Part shown: positions 8,729 to 18,707 of the stretch, one piece after another | How positions within the stretch are numbered: the first letter of the stretch is position 1 | How the letters are laid out: every line of letters starts with the position of its first letter | DNA from: Thermoplasmata archaeon | GTDB taxonomy: Archaea; Thermoplasmatota; Thermoplasmata; Thermoplasmatales; Thermoplasmataceae | DNA length: 64,000 nucleotides | Direction of reading: 5' to 3' | NCBI GenBank assembly: GCA_021797735.1 | Contig: JAJZZE010000055.1 | Span: forward strand, 16,283-80,282 | Notes under the pieces: model-generated | Database searches by the model: none | Seen by the model: only the letters and a program-made list of their open reading frames with translations | What the model was told of the DNA's origin: nothing | Position numbers and translations under genes: made by a program

Positions 8729-9919
8729 TTAAATCAAATCCTCTAACTGTTCCACAAGCTCAGGATATTTTATCTGGACAGCTTTCAGTATTTCTTCAAC
8801 AGATATTTCATTTATTTTAACACTGGACACAACATCAACTAATTTATCCAGGGTATCATCGGACAGTGTACCTAATTTTTCCTTTGCAAACCAGTTCCTT
8901 AAATGTTTTCTTTCAAGTCTTTCCTTTACCATTAGCTCATAACTTCTCAGCATTTCTTCTGAAAAATCGTTCGCATCTATTGCCTTTTTTGCAACCTGCG
9001 CCGCATATTTTCCTGATATTAAGCCATTTGCTATACCACCGCCGGTTATAGGGTCTATTAATCTTGCAGCATCACCTATGACCATCAATCCAGGCAATGT
9101 CATTTTATCCCTTACCTTATTTACCGAAACGCCACCTGTGATTTCCTGTATTATTTTACCTTTTTTGTATCCCGGATGTGAATTTATCCAGTTATCCAGG
9201 TAGTTTTTAACATCCCAGCGATCTTTCATTCTTGATATTGTTACCCCTATACCGACGTTAGCCTCATGGGGACCCTTAGGGAATACCCATAAATAACCGG
9301 CAGGTGCTATTGACCCCAGATAAAAATCTGTATAATCTTCATTTGAATCAACATTTATCATTCTGTACTCTATTGCTGATATTATATCGTTTTTTGCTAA
9401 AATTAATGACTTTAATCCAGCCCATCTTCCGAACTCACTTTCAAAGCCATCCGCTGCTATTACTATTTTAGCTTTTACATCAACTATTTCTGCATTATGC
9501 CTTATTCTGGCACCCACAATTCTGTTTCCTTCCTTTATAATGCCAACCGCAGGTGATTTAACCCATATATCTGAGCCCTCGGATGCTGCTAAAGCTGCAA
9601 CGTGTTTATCGAATTTATCCCTTTCTATAACATATCCCACCTCATTTCCAGCATTTTCCGCAGTTAACATTATAGGGTTTCTCTCGGATGGGCCATATAT
9701 TCTTGCACCCTTAACCTCAACCGATATCCAGTGTGGGTCAGGTTTTAAATCCACTTCAGGCATCCATGATTTTGAAACGCCCTCACCACATCTTACAGGT
9801 GACCCTATATCTGGCCTTTTTTCTATTAATAAAGTTTTTAAACCATATCTTGAAGCATATCTTGCTGCAGAACTCCCTGCAGGACCTGCGCCTATTACTA
9901 AAACATCATAATTTAGCAT
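8729..9919 (-). CDS. Digeranylgeranylglycerophospholipid reductase (geranylgeranyl reductase family)
   Basis: A ~396-residue FAD enzyme that saturates the isoprenoid chains of archaeal membrane lipids. The N-terminal dinucleotide fold GAGPAGSSAARYASRYG is followed by PVRCGEGVSKSW, the substrate-pocket signature GYLWVFPKG (~210) and the second FAD motif GDAARLIDPITGGGIANGL (~285), all typical of this family, including the structurally known Thermoplasma acidophilum enzyme. The start at 9919 (MLNYDVLVIGAG) puts the FAD motif at its normal position; the longer frame to 9973 only adds sequence from the upstream ferredoxin. It overlaps that ferredoxin by 14 bases, which suggests coupled translation and that the ferredoxin is its electron donor. 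Confidence 0.92.
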   Translation of the reverse strand: MLNYDVLVIGAGPAGSSAARYASRYGLKTLLIEKRPDIGSPVRCGEGVSKSWMPEVDLKPDPHWISVEVKGARIYGPSERNPIMLTAENAGNEVGYVIERDKFDKHVAALAASEGSDIWVKSPAVGIIKEGNRIVGARIRHNAEIVDVKAKIVIAADGFESEFGRWAGLKSLILAKNDIISAIEYRMINVDSNEDYTDFYLGSIAPAGYLWVFPKGPHEANVGIGVTISRMKDRWDVKNYLDNWINSHPGYKKGKIIQEITGGVSVNKVRDKMTLPGLMVIGDAARLIDPITGGGIANGLISGKYAAQVAKKAIDANDFSEEMLRSYELMVKERLERKHLRNWFAKEKLGTLSDDTLDKLVDVVSSVKINEISVEEILKAVQIKYPELVEQLEDLI

Positions 9920-10115
9920 GGAACCACTCCGCTGAAATTGCAGCTGTAGGGCATCCCACAACACAAAAACCACATTTTATGCATTTTTCTTCATTGATAT
10001 CAATAACAGTCTCATCCATAAAAATTGCATCTGTTGGGCACATACCAACACATGCACCACAGTAATTGCAGAGACTCCTATCAACATCCATCTCGCTATT
10101 GACTTTCAACTCCAT
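9906..10115 (-). CDS. 2[4Fe-4S] ferredoxin, likely donor to geranylgeranyl reductase
   Basis: About 69 residues with two clusters: CNYCGACVGMCPTDAI and CIKCGFCVVGCPTAAI, both CxxCxxCxxxCP. Such small cytoplasmic ferredoxins carry low-potential electrons. The gene overlaps the downstream reductase gene and lies 25 bases after nth in the same direction. Candidate starts are 10130 (GTG), 10121 and 10115; ATATATTAAT at 10131-10140 gives the best leaderless spacing to 10115 or 10121. Ferredoxin-dependent saturation of archaeal lipid has been shown for other members of the reductase family; the pairing here is inference from overlap. Confidence 0.9.
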   Translation of the reverse strand: MELKVNSEMDVDRSLCNYCGACVGMCPTDAIFMDETVIDINEEKCIKCGFCVVGCPTAAISAEWFHAKL

Positions 10116-10140
10116 AACCATAGAAGACACATTAATATAT

Positions 10141-10782
10141 CTATTTTTTGTTTTTTATTTCCTTACCATTTATATAATAATCACAGCATTTTGTTAATAA
10201 GCACACATCGCATTTTGGGGATACCGGCTTACATATGTTCTTTCCAAATTCCACAAATACAGGATTAAATTCTATCTGGTCTTTTACCGGTATTATCTTC
10301 TTTAGGGCTTCCTCAGTTTCATCGGGGTTTTTTGTTTTTACAAGCCCTATACGGTTTGATATTCTGAAAACATGTGTATCAACAGCTATTGCAGGTATAT
10401 CATAGCCCTGTGTTAAAACAATGTTTGCCGTTTTACTGCCAACTCCCGGTATTTTTATCAGTTCATCATGACTGTCCGGAACCTTTCCACCGTAATTATG
10501 ATTTATTATTTTTGATACCTCTATCAATCTTTTTGATTTTACATTGCTGAATCCAACGTTTTTTATTATCTTTTTTATGTCACCCGCATCCGCATTTTCA
10601 AGCCCGTACGAATCCCTGTATGTATTGTATAATGACCTTGCCGCTTCATCGGTTGTTTTATCCTTTGTTCTATGTGATAATATTGTTGTTATAAGTATCC
10701 AGAACGGGTCATTTTTGAACTCAAAATGATGTTCGGGTGCCATTTTTTTAACCTTTTTATAAATTGTTTCAAAATCTTTCAT
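10141..10782 (-). CDS. nth: Endonuclease III
   Basis: A 213-residue bifunctional DNA glycosylase/AP lyase for oxidised pyrimidines. The helix-hairpin-helix IPGVGSKTANIVLTQGYDIP contains the catalytic lysine, VDTHVFRISNRIGL the catalytic aspartate, and the C-terminal CKPVSPKCDVCLLTKC the four cysteines of the iron-sulfur cluster. Length is normal. It is the first gene of a minus-strand set nth-ferredoxin-reductase with gaps of 25 bases or less, although the ferredoxin may also have its own promoter. A second base-excision enzyme, endonuclease IV, lies at 40958. Confidence 0.95.
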   Translation of the reverse strand: MKDFETIYKKVKKMAPEHHFEFKNDPFWILITTILSHRTKDKTTDEAARSLYNTYRDSYGLENADAGDIKKIIKNVGFSNVKSKRLIEVSKIINHNYGGKVPDSHDELIKIPGVGSKTANIVLTQGYDIPAIAVDTHVFRISNRIGLVKTKNPDETEEALKKIIPVKDQIEFNPVFVEFGKNICKPVSPKCDVCLLTKCCDYYINGKEIKNKK

Positions 10783-10884
10783 TTAATGGCAATTATAATA
10801 CCGTTAATATTTTTTTAGAATTTAATATTATACATCAATCATTATTTAACAATATTTAAATCGGTATTTTGTAATCATGGTATT

Positions 10885-11817
10885 ATGGATACATATGCAT
10901 TCAAATTAAGATTTATAACTGTACTGGTGGGGATGGCAATAGCATTGATATTTGCCTTTGTTGTAGCCGGTGTTCTTGTTTATCTGTATGGAATAACAGT
11001 AACATCATCATTAATTTACATGTTATTAATTATAATGCTCTTCATTGATATGGCTCAGTGGTTATTAAGCCCCTATCTGGTCGGGTTAACGTTTAAATTA
11101 AAAAAAGCAGGGGAGTCGGAATACCCCGAACTGTTTGATATTGTAAGGGAAGCATGCAATTACAATAATATACACAAAATCCCGGAAATATATGTAGCAT
11201 TGAACGGATCACCGAATGCATTTGCCTACGGTTCTCCATTAACCGGAAAAAGAATAGCATTTACGAAGAGCATATTAAACACGTTAAACCATGATGAACT
11301 GTTGGCGGTAACAGGCCACGAAATTGGCCACATCAGACATCACGACATGGAATTACTGATGGCTATAGGCCTGATACCCACATTAATATTCTATATGGCT
11401 TATGGAACCCTATTTTCCAGTTTTGGATCAAGAAAAAGTGGGAATTTCCTTTTAATTGCGGTGTTATTATTTGCACTGAGTTTTGTATTTAACATAATGA
11501 TTTTAGGTGTAAATAGAATAAGGGAATCATATGCTGATGTGAATTCTGCAAAGACGGTGCCCGGCGGTGCATACAATCTGCAGAGAAGCCTGGCAAAATT
11601 AACAAAAAACACACAAAATTATGGGAGAAATAAAAAACGTTCAATAAATGATATGTTAATGTTTTCAGATAATAATTTTAAAACAGATTTCTTTGATGAT
11701 ATAGATGACACTATAGAAAAATTAAAGGCAATGAAAGCACCGAGATCATTATTTTCAGACCATCCACATCCCGCAAAAAGAATTCAAAATCTCGAAAAGT
11801 ATAAAAATAATTTTTAA
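10885..11817 (+). CDS. htpX: HtpX-type membrane zinc metalloprotease
   Basis: 310 residues of the M48 peptidase family. Two hydrophobic helices lie at residues ~12-65, the zinc motif GHEIGHIRHHD (HExxH) is at ~150, two further helices follow, and RESYADVNSAK carries the glutamate that is the third zinc ligand. The protease domain faces the cytoplasm and degrades misfolded membrane proteins in relatives. The ending SDHPHPAKRIQNLE is a family hallmark. A TATA-like stretch (AATATTTAAA) lies about 30 bases upstream of the ATG. It converges on carB with a 4-base overlap. Confidence 0.93.
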   Translation: MDTYAFKLRFITVLVGMAIALIFAFVVAGVLVYLYGITVTSSLIYMLLIIMLFIDMAQWLLSPYLVGLTFKLKKAGESEYPELFDIVREACNYNNIHKIPEIYVALNGSPNAFAYGSPLTGKRIAFTKSILNTLNHDELLAVTGHEIGHIRHHDMELLMAIGLIPTLIFYMAYGTLFSSFGSRKSGNFLLIAVLLFALSFVFNIMILGVNRIRESYADVNSAKTVPGGAYNLQRSLAKLTKNTQNYGRNKKRSINDMLMFSDNNFKTDFFDDIDDTIEKLKAMKAPRSLFSDHPHPAKRIQNLEKYKNNF

Positions 11818-14800
11818 TAATATTCCGCTAATTCCCTGTATTCAATTTTATTATCTGATAGTATAGAATCTATTAATTTTTCTGCAAATTTTATATTTGT
11901 TATAACAGGTATGTCCATCTTTATTCCCAGTTCCCTTATTGCAAACCCATCTCTCATGGAACCGTATGTTTCTGACGGTGTATTTATTATTAATGATATA
12001 TTATTATTTTTTATTGCTTCTATAAGTCCCGGTGACCTCATATCCTTTATTCTGTACACCGTAATATTTTCTATTTTACTATCATTTAATTTCTTCGATG
12101 TTCCCGGGGTTGCATATATTTTTATACCGTTTTTATTTAATTCCATGGCTATTTTTATTGCTATATCCTTATCACTGTCATTAACTGTAATTATAACGGA
12201 TTCTAATTTAAAGTTCCTCTTCATAATTTTTATAACCTTTGACATAGATTCATTAAATGTCTTGCCACAGCACATTGCTTCACCGGTCGATTTCATTTCT
12301 GGCCCAAGTATAACATCAAGGTCTTTAAATCTCTTAAATGGAAATACAGGCACCTTTATGAAATGGGATTTCGGGATTATGTATTTTTCATCTATGTCAT
12401 TTCCAAAAATAGCCTTTATTCCCGCTTCTACCCAGTTGATATCGGTTGCCTTTGAAACAAATGGTATCGATCTGGAGGACCTGGAATTTAATTCTATAAT
12501 ATATATATCATCATTTTTTATTGCAATCTGTAAATTTGACAATCCTATTAGATTAAAATTACTCCTCATTTTTTCTACTATCTTTTCTATTTCAACCGTT
12601 TTCTTATTATCAATTGCATCTGGTCCTAAAACCATTGTAGCATCCCCAGAATGTGTCCCCGCTTCCTCTATGTGAACAGATATTCCACATAGTACCGATT
12701 TGTTCTTATCTGAAACAAAATCAACATCTATTTCTGTTGCTTCCTGCAGGTATTCACTTATTAAAATTGGGTATCCGGGCCTTTCCGTAAATAATTCCTT
12801 AACCCTTTTTGATAATATATCATAATCATATATTATATCCATTGCCCTTCCGCCTATTATGAAACTTGACCTTATGATTACCGGCAATTTTATTTTAATA
12901 ATTTTTTCCTCCATGTCATTTAAATTATTTATTTCAATAAAGTTTGGCTGTTTAATATTTAATTCTCTCAATTTCCTTGAAAATATTGTTCTCTCCTCTA
13001 TTTTATATATATCCTCCGGTTTTGTTCCAAGGATTATGTTATTAAATAACTCATTTAAATCCTTAGCCATGTTCTGTCCGGTCTGCCCGGAGAACTGTAT
13101 TATTATTCCATCTGGATTTTCTCTTTTTATTATGTTGGATATATGTTCCAGGGTTATCGGTTCAAAATATAAAATATCAGAAACATCAAAATCCGTTGAA
13201 ACGGTTTCTGGATTGCTGTTAACCATTATTGATGTATAGCCGAGTTTTTTCAATGCGATAATAGATTTCACCGCACCGTAATCAAATTCAACTCCCTGTG
13301 AAATTCTGTTTGGGCCGGATCCTATAATTATTATTTTCCTGCTATCTTTTACCTTTAAATCACTGTATACATCGTAACATGAATATAAATACGGTGTATC
13401 GGAATTAAATTCTGCAGAACATGTGTCTATATTTTTATAAGCCGGCAAAATATTGTTTTTGAACCTGTATTTTATTATATCCCGAATATCTATTTTTGCA
13501 TAATATGATACTGTTTCATCCGAAATTCCCAGAATTTTCAGTTCCCTGATATTATCTATACTGTTTATCTCTATGTTTTTTATTGCGTTTACAATATTAT
13601 TCATTTTATTTACAAAGAAATCATCATATCCAGTTTTTTCACATATAATATTTATATCAATATCCTGGAACAGTGCCTCAAAAATGGCAAATATTCTCTG
13701 ATCCGTTGACCCTTCCAGCAGTTCCATAGTTTCATCCTTATTTGTAAACAATCTCAGTGTTTTTGAATTTTTAATATCTAAAGACGATATTGATTTTAAT
13801 AGGGCCTCTTCAAAGATCCTGCCGATTCCCATTGCCTCACCTATTGATTTCATCTCTATGCCTATATTTCTTTTTACAGAAAATTTATCAAATGGCCACC
13901 TGGGTATTTTTACCGTTATATAATCCAGTGAGGGCTCAAAAGCGGCATATGTATTTTTTGTAATGGGATTTTTTATTTCATTTAAATTATACCCCATAGC
14001 TATTTTTGTTGAAATTCTTGCAATTGGATATCCGGAGGCCTTTGATGCCAGGGCAGATGACCTTGAAGTTCTGGGATTTACCTCTACAACATAATATTCG
14101 TTTGTTTTCTGATTCAGTGCAAACTGTATATTGCATGAACCAACAACCCCAATTTCGCTTACTATATGTATTGCGGATGTCCTTAATTTCTGGTAATCGT
14201 CATTGCTCAGGGTCAGTGATGGTGTAACAACTATGCTTTCACCGGTATGTACTCCCATAGGATCAAGGTTTTCCATGTTGCATATTGATATACAGTTGCC
14301 ATTGTTATCCCTCATCATTTCATATTCTATCTCCTTTAATCCCAGCAATGATTCATCAAGTTCTATGTCATAATCCTTTATTGAGAAATATTCATTGCAG
14401 TATTTTAATAATTCATTTTTATCATTTATTACTGTGCCCCCTGATCCTCCCAGGGAAAAGCCTGTTCTCAATATTAATGGGTACCTTTTAATTTTTCCTA
14501 TCTCATCCATATAGTTATCTTTTTTTAATGTATATGAATCTATTATCGGCTCATTTATTTTTTTCATAAGGTTAAAGAATTTATTTCTATCCTCTGCAAT
14601 TTCAATAGAACTAACAGGAGTGCCGAGAACCTTAATATTATACATTGATAAAATTCCAAGTTTACCGAGTAATATAACCAGATTTAAACCTACCTGCCCA
14701 CCGGTTGATGGCAGTATTGAATCTATTTTTTCTTTCCTTATTATCTCTATTACCGTATCCGGCTCTATGGGCTCTATATATATTTTATCTGCTATTTCCT

Positions 14801-14966
14801 TATCTGTCTGTATTGTTGCAGGATTCGAATTTAATAAAACTGTTTTTATTCCCTCTTCCTTTAATGCCAGGCATGCCTGTGATCCTGAATAATCAAATTC
14901 CGCTGCCTGTCCTATAACTATTGGTCCTGAACCTATTACCAGAGTACATTTGAGAGACTTAATCAT
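11814..14966 (-). CDS. carB: Carbamoyl-phosphate synthase large subunit
   Basis: About 1050 residues, close to the usual ~1070. Both ATP-grasp halves are visible: GSGPIVIGQAAEFDYSG near the N-terminus and the matching GSGPNRISQGVEFDYG near residue ~545, each followed by an ATP-grasp core, then a C-terminal MGS-like allosteric domain (residues ~910 on). It makes carbamoyl phosphate from ammonia, bicarbonate and two ATP in the cytoplasm, for pyrimidines and arginine. ATG 14966 lies inside the end of carA (8-base overlap), so the two are translated together; GTG 14975 is an alternative start. Long antisense frames here are shadows. Confidence 0.97.
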   Translation of the reverse strand: MIKSLKCTLVIGSGPIVIGQAAEFDYSGSQACLALKEEGIKTVLLNSNPATIQTDKEIADKIYIEPIEPDTVIEIIRKEKIDSILPSTGGQVGLNLVILLGKLGILSMYNIKVLGTPVSSIEIAEDRNKFFNLMKKINEPIIDSYTLKKDNYMDEIGKIKRYPLILRTGFSLGGSGGTVINDKNELLKYCNEYFSIKDYDIELDESLLGLKEIEYEMMRDNNGNCISICNMENLDPMGVHTGESIVVTPSLTLSNDDYQKLRTSAIHIVSEIGVVGSCNIQFALNQKTNEYYVVEVNPRTSRSSALASKASGYPIARISTKIAMGYNLNEIKNPITKNTYAAFEPSLDYITVKIPRWPFDKFSVKRNIGIEMKSIGEAMGIGRIFEEALLKSISSLDIKNSKTLRLFTNKDETMELLEGSTDQRIFAIFEALFQDIDINIICEKTGYDDFFVNKMNNIVNAIKNIEINSIDNIRELKILGISDETVSYYAKIDIRDIIKYRFKNNILPAYKNIDTCSAEFNSDTPYLYSCYDVYSDLKVKDSRKIIIIGSGPNRISQGVEFDYGAVKSIIALKKLGYTSIMVNSNPETVSTDFDVSDILYFEPITLEHISNIIKRENPDGIIIQFSGQTGQNMAKDLNELFNNIILGTKPEDIYKIEERTIFSRKLRELNIKQPNFIEINNLNDMEEKIIKIKLPVIIRSSFIIGGRAMDIIYDYDILSKRVKELFTERPGYPILISEYLQEATEIDVDFVSDKNKSVLCGISVHIEEAGTHSGDATMVLGPDAIDNKKTVEIEKIVEKMRSNFNLIGLSNLQIAIKNDDIYIIELNSRSSRSIPFVSKATDINWVEAGIKAIFGNDIDEKYIIPKSHFIKVPVFPFKRFKDLDVILGPEMKSTGEAMCCGKTFNESMSKVIKIMKRNFKLESVIITVNDSDKDIAIKIAMELNKNGIKIYATPGTSKKLNDSKIENITVYRIKDMRSPGLIEAIKNNNISLIINTPSETYGSMRDGFAIRELGIKMDIPVITNIKFAEKLIDSILSDNKIEYRELAEYY

Positions 14967-16014
14967 TTTTAGCACCTATTGTATTTTTTATTTTTTCAAA
15001 AAACCAGTTCCCATCATAGGGCCCCGGATGTGCCTCGGGATGGAACTGTACAGAATATACCGGCAACTCCCTGTGCTCTATCATTTCAACAGTATTGTCG
15101 TTTATATCAGAGCCAGTTATCCTTAAATCTGTATTCTTTAACGAATCCCTGTTTATTGCATAGCCATGGTTATGTGATGTTATGTATATTTTATTATCAT
15201 TTATAACAGCATGGTTAACTCCTCTGTGGCCGAATTTCATTTTTTCGGTACTGCCATTAAATGACAGTGCTATTAATTGATTTCCAAGGCATACACCCAT
15301 AACTGGCACCTCATTATATTTCTCCCTTATAAACTCCCTTATATTTTTCAGTGATTCATGGGACGGGTCTCCGGGGCCATTCGGAATAAATATGGCATCA
15401 TATTTAAATTTTATATTAAAAAGGTCATAATTATACGGAACTATGTGCAACGACGCTATTTCACCTAACTTATTTATTAAACTGTTTTTTGTTCCAACAT
15501 CGATAAACAGTATATTTTTTCTGTTTCCAGAATCATAATACTGGTAATTTTTCCTCGACACTGACCCAACTAAATTTTTATCATAGGGGTTGTTAAATTT
15601 ATCCGGCATTTCATTTTTATTTGATATAACCGCCCTTAAAACACCATTTTCCCTTATCTTCTCCACCAGAAATCTTGTATCCACACCATCTATTGCCGGT
15701 ATTTTATTATTCTTTAAAAACTCATTAAAATCCCTGCCCGATTCACCACCATAAAAAATATTATGTGCATCCTTTGTTATCAGGCCTGATATTTGAATTT
15801 TATTTGATTCCATATTTTCATAGCTTAATGGGTAATTTGCAATTTCCGGGAATGCAAAAATGAGTATCTCTCCTGCATATGATGGGTCGGTTATTGTTTC
15901 AATATAACCAGACATCGATGTGGTGAAAACGAGCTCTCCCTCTGTTTCCCCACCATAGCCGTAACCTTTGCCCCTAATTACCGTTCCGTCTTCAAGAATT
16001 AAGTATTTTTCCAT
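14959..16014 (-). CDS. carA: Carbamoyl-phosphate synthase small (glutamine amidotransferase) subunit
   Basis: 351 residues. The N-terminal CPSase small-chain domain (GELVFTTSMSGYIETITDPSYAG) precedes a class I glutaminase with nucleophile GVCLGNQLIAL (~240) and catalytic HPEAHPGP near the C-terminus. It releases ammonia from glutamine for CarB. The first gene of a carAB operon on the minus strand, upstream of which lies a 160-base AT-rich divergent region. Aspartate carbamoyltransferase genes are elsewhere in the window (49533-50907). Confidence 0.97.
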   Translation of the reverse strand: MEKYLILEDGTVIRGKGYGYGGETEGELVFTTSMSGYIETITDPSYAGEILIFAFPEIANYPLSYENMESNKIQISGLITKDAHNIFYGGESGRDFNEFLKNNKIPAIDGVDTRFLVEKIRENGVLRAVISNKNEMPDKFNNPYDKNLVGSVSRKNYQYYDSGNRKNILFIDVGTKNSLINKLGEIASLHIVPYNYDLFNIKFKYDAIFIPNGPGDPSHESLKNIREFIREKYNEVPVMGVCLGNQLIALSFNGSTEKMKFGHRGVNHAVINDNKIYITSHNHGYAINRDSLKNTDLRITGSDINDNTVEMIEHRELPVYSVQFHPEAHPGPYDGNWFFEKIKNTIGAKND

Positions 16015-16175
16015 TTAAATCTTAAAAAAGTTAATTTCTACTTTACTTATATTATTTTCTGTTATTTTTATTATCGATATTATAAAATATATTATTTATC
16101 TCATTTATATTATTTATTTTTATTCTAATGTTAACAAAAACATTACATTAATAAATTACTTATCTATTACTAACT
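16015..16175. promoter_or_regulatory. Divergent promoter region for carAB and the 219-residue protein gene
   Basis: 161 very AT-rich bases with several TATA-like stretches on both strands, for instance AATAAATTA about 25 bases before the ATG at 16176. No clear operator was found. Confidence 0.4.
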
Positions 16176-16835
16176 ATGAAAATAATAGCAGCACCCGGAC
16201 CTGTGTGTTATCCTATGGTAGCGGCACAGATGGTAAGGGATGATCTGGATATTGAGTTTAAAAAGGAAGGGAAGGCAGATGTAGTTCTTGATTCTACAGT
16301 TTCTTTAATGAAAAGAGAACTACCATTGAATTATGTAACAATTGAGAATCTATCAAGGGTTGCACCAAAACTTGGATATAAAATTGGAATGACAAGGAAA
16401 GGTGGTGCGGCAGATATACTGTTCAGGGCGCTTGTAGACCAGACACATCAGAGCGTTGATATAAAATATTACGAAAGCATGGGTGACCTCATGAACGCCA
16501 TGAATAAAAACGAAGTTGATACAGTTGTTGTACCTGCGATGGATAATTCTGGTGTAAGCATAGAAGAATACTTCAAGAAAAACAGTATTTATATCCCGGG
16601 CAGTTGTGGTGCAGCAGTGTATGACCATGAAAAGGAATTTGTAGAGGCATATAACCAGGGAATAAAACTGTTTAAGGAAAAACCGGAGGAGACAGCAAAA
16701 TTTGTTGTTTCAAAGCTACCGATGCAATTCCCTGTAGAATTTATAATAAACACAATGAAAAACTCGGACCTTAATGTACACAAACCCGAAAACTATGACA
16801 GATTCAAGGAACTTGTAGAAAAATATTCAAAATAA
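16176..16835 (+). CDS. Uncharacterised protein, possible periplasmic-binding-type fold
   Basis: 219 residues, soluble, without signal peptide or membrane helix. The opening IIAAPGPVCYPMVA, the repeated alternation of hydrophobic strands and helices, and KIGMTRKGGAADILFRALVD with a later GSCGAAVYD suggest a two-lobed substrate-binding-protein-like fold used inside the cell; it may belong to the archaeal DUF3834 family, which I recall as similar but cannot confirm. The length also resembles the catalytic part of ATP phosphoribosyltransferase, yet its signatures are missing. No functional link to the divergent carAB genes can be claimed. Confidence 0.55.
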   Translation: MKIIAAPGPVCYPMVAAQMVRDDLDIEFKKEGKADVVLDSTVSLMKRELPLNYVTIENLSRVAPKLGYKIGMTRKGGAADILFRALVDQTHQSVDIKYYESMGDLMNAMNKNEVDTVVVPAMDNSGVSIEEYFKKNSIYIPGSCGAAVYDHEKEFVEAYNQGIKLFKEKPEETAKFVVSKLPMQFPVEFIINTMKNSDLNVHKPENYDRFKELVEKYSK

Positions 16836-16921
16836 TAATTTTTAATTTAAACTAAACTCTATAAAATTATTTATTTTACTGGATAGACCATGCATTGTGT
16901 TAGGAGTCCATGCCCATATAA

Positions 16922-16945
16922 ACTGTAAACACTTAAATTTACAGT
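16922..16945. promoter_or_regulatory. Perfect 8-bp inverted repeat in intergenic region
   Basis: ACTGTAAA and TTTACAGT are separated by 8 bases. It lies 87 bases after the 219-residue protein gene and about 160 bases before the ACT-domain regulator. It may be an operator or an RNA hairpin. The remainder of 16836-17105 shows nothing else recognisable. Confidence 0.45.
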
Positions 16946-17105
16946 ATTTCTGGGGCAAAAATGTGTGTTATGTAAATCTGATAATACAATAATTTACCGG
17001 ATCTTAGAATAATACGGTATTTTTATCTATTTTGCTGGATAAAAAATAATGGAAGAAAACTGGCATGGAATATTAGTGCAAGTTTATTATATACGATTGT
17101 TATAT

Positions 17106-17624
17106 ATGGATATGTGGGACTATATAAACACTGCATTTGACAGCTATCCTGCTGAGAAAATGGTCATACAGAAATTAATCAGTGTCGGACTCTCTGTCAA
17201 GATTATTGGTGATGAAACCAAAATTTTTTGTGATGAAATAGAGGTAAAGCCAAATTCAATAGCCAGGGCATATAAGGTAGATAGGAGGGTTGTTGTAAAT
17301 ATGCTGGCAAGAATAATTAAAGATAAAAAATTATACGATTTCTTTTATAATTTAAAACCAGTCTCCAATTTCGAAGGTGCGGGTTCAAAAATAGGTTTCG
17401 GTGTTATAGAAATAATACCGGATGATGCAAATAAACCCGGCATAATTTCCGGAGTAATGTCAGTACTCTCATCAAATGGGATAAATGTAAGGCAGGTCAT
17501 AACCGATGACCCCGAGATTCTTGATAATCCAAAGGCTATTATAGTAACATCAATACCAGTTTCAGGCAATATTTTAAGTAATATTAAAAAGGTTAATGGT
17601 GTAAAAGGTGTTTTATTGCTATGA
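17106..17624 (+). CDS. ACT-domain amino-acid metabolism regulator (COG2150-like)
   Basis: About 172 residues. The N-terminal half contains a helix-turn-helix-like region (KPNSIARAYKVDRRVVVNMLARI) and the C-terminal half an ACT domain (GVIEIIPDDANKPGIISGVMSVLSSNGINVRQV) that binds small ligands, usually amino acids. This layout matches archaeal regulators of amino-acid metabolism. The start was set at 17106 (or 17112) because TTTATTATATA lies at 17083-17093, about 20-25 bases upstream; a frame from 17049 would contain this promoter. It abuts the convergent purK gene with no gap. Confidence 0.8.
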   Translation: MDMWDYINTAFDSYPAEKMVIQKLISVGLSVKIIGDETKIFCDEIEVKPNSIARAYKVDRRVVVNMLARIIKDKKLYDFFYNLKPVSNFEGAGSKIGFGVIEIIPDDANKPGIISGVMSVLSSNGINVRQVITDDPEILDNPKAIIVTSIPVSGNILSNIKKVNGVKGVLLL

Positions 17625-18707
17625 TTATATATAATTATCTAACCCATTTTCATAAACAATATTAATTAATTCATTTATTTTTTTCTGTATATTATCGTAG
17701 CAATCATCGTATATATTAATGTGCCCCATTTTTCTTTTACGCCTTACCTCGGATTTATGGTACCAGTATATATCAGTTTTATTATCTATTATTTTATTGA
17801 TTTTACCGTTTATATCCGTTCCAATAATATTTAAAATTCCAGAGGGCTTAAATAAAACAGGCTTAACTATTTTTAAATTCATTACGGATCTTACATGCTC
17901 TTCAAACTGTGATATTGATGAACCGGATAATGTATGGTGTCCTGTATTATGAACCCTTGGTGAATATTCGTTTATTATAACATTATCATTTACAGCATAA
18001 AATTCTATTCCCATGACACCTATGTAATTTAATTTATTCATAAGCGTTTTTGCTATATTAATCATTTTACTGCTTATATTATTATTTTTTACCGGTGCTA
18101 TATTATATATCAATATCCCATTTTTATTATAATTGAATGAGGGGTCAAAAAATTCAAAGTCTTTATTTTCATTTCTGACTGCTATTATAGAAGCTTCATA
18201 ATCATAATCTATGAATTTTTCTATCACATACGGTATATTATCATGACCTATGTATTTAGTATTCTTATCTATAAAATACTGGTTTTTGCCATCATAGCCA
18301 CCATGTCTTGATTTAATTACACCCTTTCCAAAGGACTGTGCAATATCAAAGGCTTTTTTATAATTATCGGCAATTTCATATTCAGCAACAGGCAGGTTGT
18401 TATTCCTCAAAAAATCCTTTTCCAGCAATCTATCTTTTTTTAAATTTACACTTTTTATATCGGGCCTTAACTTATTCTTTTCTCCGGCATATTTTAAAAC
18501 CGTTTCATCCACCTGTTCAAATTCAAAGGTAACATAATCGCATGAATTAACAAAGGTTTTGTAATCATTTAAATAAAAAAATTTATCGGCTATATATCCT
18601 GCAGGACCCTTATTTTCATCTATAACATAAAATTCCATTGGATACTTTCTCATAGTATTTATCATCATATAGCCCAGCTGGCCGGAGCCAATAATGCCAA
18701 GAATCAT
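17625..18707 (-). CDS. purK: N5-carboxyaminoimidazole ribonucleotide synthase
   Basis: A 360-residue ATP-grasp enzyme that carboxylates AIR with bicarbonate and ATP in purine synthesis. The start [15 protein letters not shown], then [23 protein letters not shown] and [15 protein letters not shown] are PurK signatures. Its ATG overlaps the purE stop by 4 bases, so purE and purK form a coupled pair in the usual order. Cytoplasmic, normal length. Confidence 0.95.
   Translation of the reverse strand: MILGIIGSGQLGYMMINTMRKYPMEFYVIDENKGPAGYIADKFFYLNDYKTFVNSCDYVTFEFEQVDETVLKYAGEKNKLRPDIKSVNLKKDRLLEKDFLRNNNLPVAEYEIADNYKKAFDIAQSFGKGVIKSRHGGYDGKNQYFIDKNTKYIGHDNIPYVIEKFIDYDYEASIIAVRNENKDFEFFDPSFNYNKNGILIYNIAPVKNNNISSKMINIAKTLMNKLNYIGVMGIEFYAVNDNVIINEYSPRVHNTGHHTLSGSSISQFEEHVRSVMNLKIVKPVLFKPSGILNIIGTDINGKINKIIDNKTDIYWYHKSEVRRKRKMGHINIYDDCYDNIQKKINELINIVYENGLDNYI

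Noticed and set aside
11911..12675. Long plus-strand frame of 254 codons inside carB
   Set aside because: It is antisense to conserved carB sequence and has repetitive Ile/Ser/Phe composition caused by the reverse complement of coding DNA.
16024..16035. AAAAAAGTTAAT shared between the carA and pyrB upstream regions as a pyrimidine operator
   Set aside because: The copies lie in opposite orientation relative to the genes and the motif is likely by chance in such AT-rich DNA.
16176..16835. ATP phosphoribosyltransferase (hisG)
   Set aside because: Length is similar but the phosphoribosyl-binding motif is missing and no histidine genes adjoin.
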